In this document: in pieces, positions 63,813 to 64,000 of the stretch
How positions within the stretch are numbered: position 1 is the stretch's first letter
How the letters are laid out: every line of letters begins with the position of its first letter
Assembly: GCF_902859765.1 (NCBI RefSeq)
Contig: NZ_CADIJV010000008.1
Location: 1-64,000 of the forward strand
Source of the DNA: Achromobacter pulmonis
Lineage (GTDB): Bacteria; Pseudomonadota; Gammaproteobacteria; Burkholderiales; Burkholderiaceae_B
DNA: 64,000 nucleotides
Reading direction: 5' to 3'
Notes under the pieces: generated by a model
Seen by the model: only the letters and a program-made list of their open reading frames with translations
Database searches by the model: none
What the model was told of the DNA's origin: nothing
Position numbers and translations under genes: made by a program

Positions 63813-64000
63813 GCGCCGCGCCCCGCCCGGCCCCGCCGGCCTGGCGACCGGCTGTGCAAGTGGGCGTGCTGCGCGCGCATTCTGGCGGCGCTGTCCGCGT
63901 CGGCCGGCGCGTGCGCCGTCCACGCCACGCAACCGGCGCCCGCGGCCCACGCCGCGACAGCCACGGCATCCAAGCCCGCCGTTACCTTGCAGGCCCTGGT
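63804..64000 (+). CDS. N-terminus of a possible exported protein, cut by window edge
   Basis: The frame is open at the right edge. It begins with an Arg-rich n-region (MDHAPRPARPRRPGDR) and a hydrophobic stretch (ARILAALSASAGACAVHA), then an Ala/Thr-rich linker ending KPAVTLQALV. This looks like a signal peptide of an exported or TonB-type protein, but no ribosome-binding site is visible and only 65 codons can be read. Confidence 0.3.
   Translation, partial: MDHAPRPARPRRPGDRLCKWACCARILAALSASAGACAVHATQPAPAAHAATATASKPAVTLQAL

Overview
The window is a 64 kb chromosomal piece of a high-G+C betaproteobacterium. It most likely belongs to the Alcaligenaceae (Achromobacter/Bordetella group). The reasons are the housekeeping run hemA-prfA-prmC-grxD-ubiX, two Bug-type (Bordetella uptake gene) solute-binding proteins, a ppc gene divergent from queC, a CysI-DUF934 sulfite reductase pair, and the density of short catabolic operons each with its own regulator. 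All names rest on reading the proteins and recalled family motifs; no database search was run.

Layout. 1-1544: a REC-like/winged-helix/EAL regulator cut by the left edge. 1881-5614: queC and, divergently, ppc. 5921-13070: a beta-ketoadipate catabolic cluster (hydroxyacyl-CoA dehydrogenase, AtoE-like transporter, SDR, IclR regulator, pcaI-pcaJ-catC-yciI-like-pcaD). Three GTTC-N7-GAAC sites lie in front of its two transcription units. 13221-15090: small exported proteins (PsiF-like, FxLYD) and a beta-carbonic anhydrase. 15366-25775: a FadR-type GntR regulator divergent from a ten-gene operon with a complete Liv-type ABC importer, three SDRs, a 3-ketosteroid-dehydrogenase-like flavoprotein and a GST. 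A 160-nt palindromic repeat sits inside this operon. 26182-27725: a lower-G+C methyltransferase and an unrecognised protein. 27882-30718: DUF3100 membrane protein, divergent LysR and DUF2970. 30860-33137: sulfite reductase. 33181-38190: IclR regulator divergent from Bug SBP, acyl-CoA ligase, citryl-CoA-lyase-like protein and SDR. 38237-42922: ubiX, grxD, prmC, prfA, hemA and tRNA-Phe. 43017-45200: Lrp regulator with two amino-acid exporters. 45272-51890: hyi-like isomerase with Bug SBP, a ZnuD-like zinc receptor with a large palindrome at its promoter, DUF2817 and an MHS-family transporter. 52092-58450: LysR, GntR and the otnC-otnI-denD-ltnD-otnK erythronate/threonate operon with a coupled 17-codon leader frame. 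58719-64000: an exported SecD-head-like protein, a transporter/serine-hydrolase/nitrilase operon, a methyltransferase and an unresolved AT-richer right edge.

How the genes work together. The window is mostly accessory catabolism: uptake system, activating enzyme or dehydrogenase, and local regulator recur as a unit at least five times. The units whose chemistry can be named are beta-ketoadipate degradation (muconolactone to 3-oxoadipyl-CoA) and D-erythronate/L-threonate degradation (to dihydroxyacetone phosphate). The units with no assigned substrate are the most promising for new biology: the GntR/Liv/3xSDR/flavoprotein/GST operon, the IclR/Bug/ligase/lyase/SDR operon, and the transporter/beta-lactamase-fold hydrolase/nitrilase operon. 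No phage, integrase, transposase, CRISPR array or rRNA was seen.
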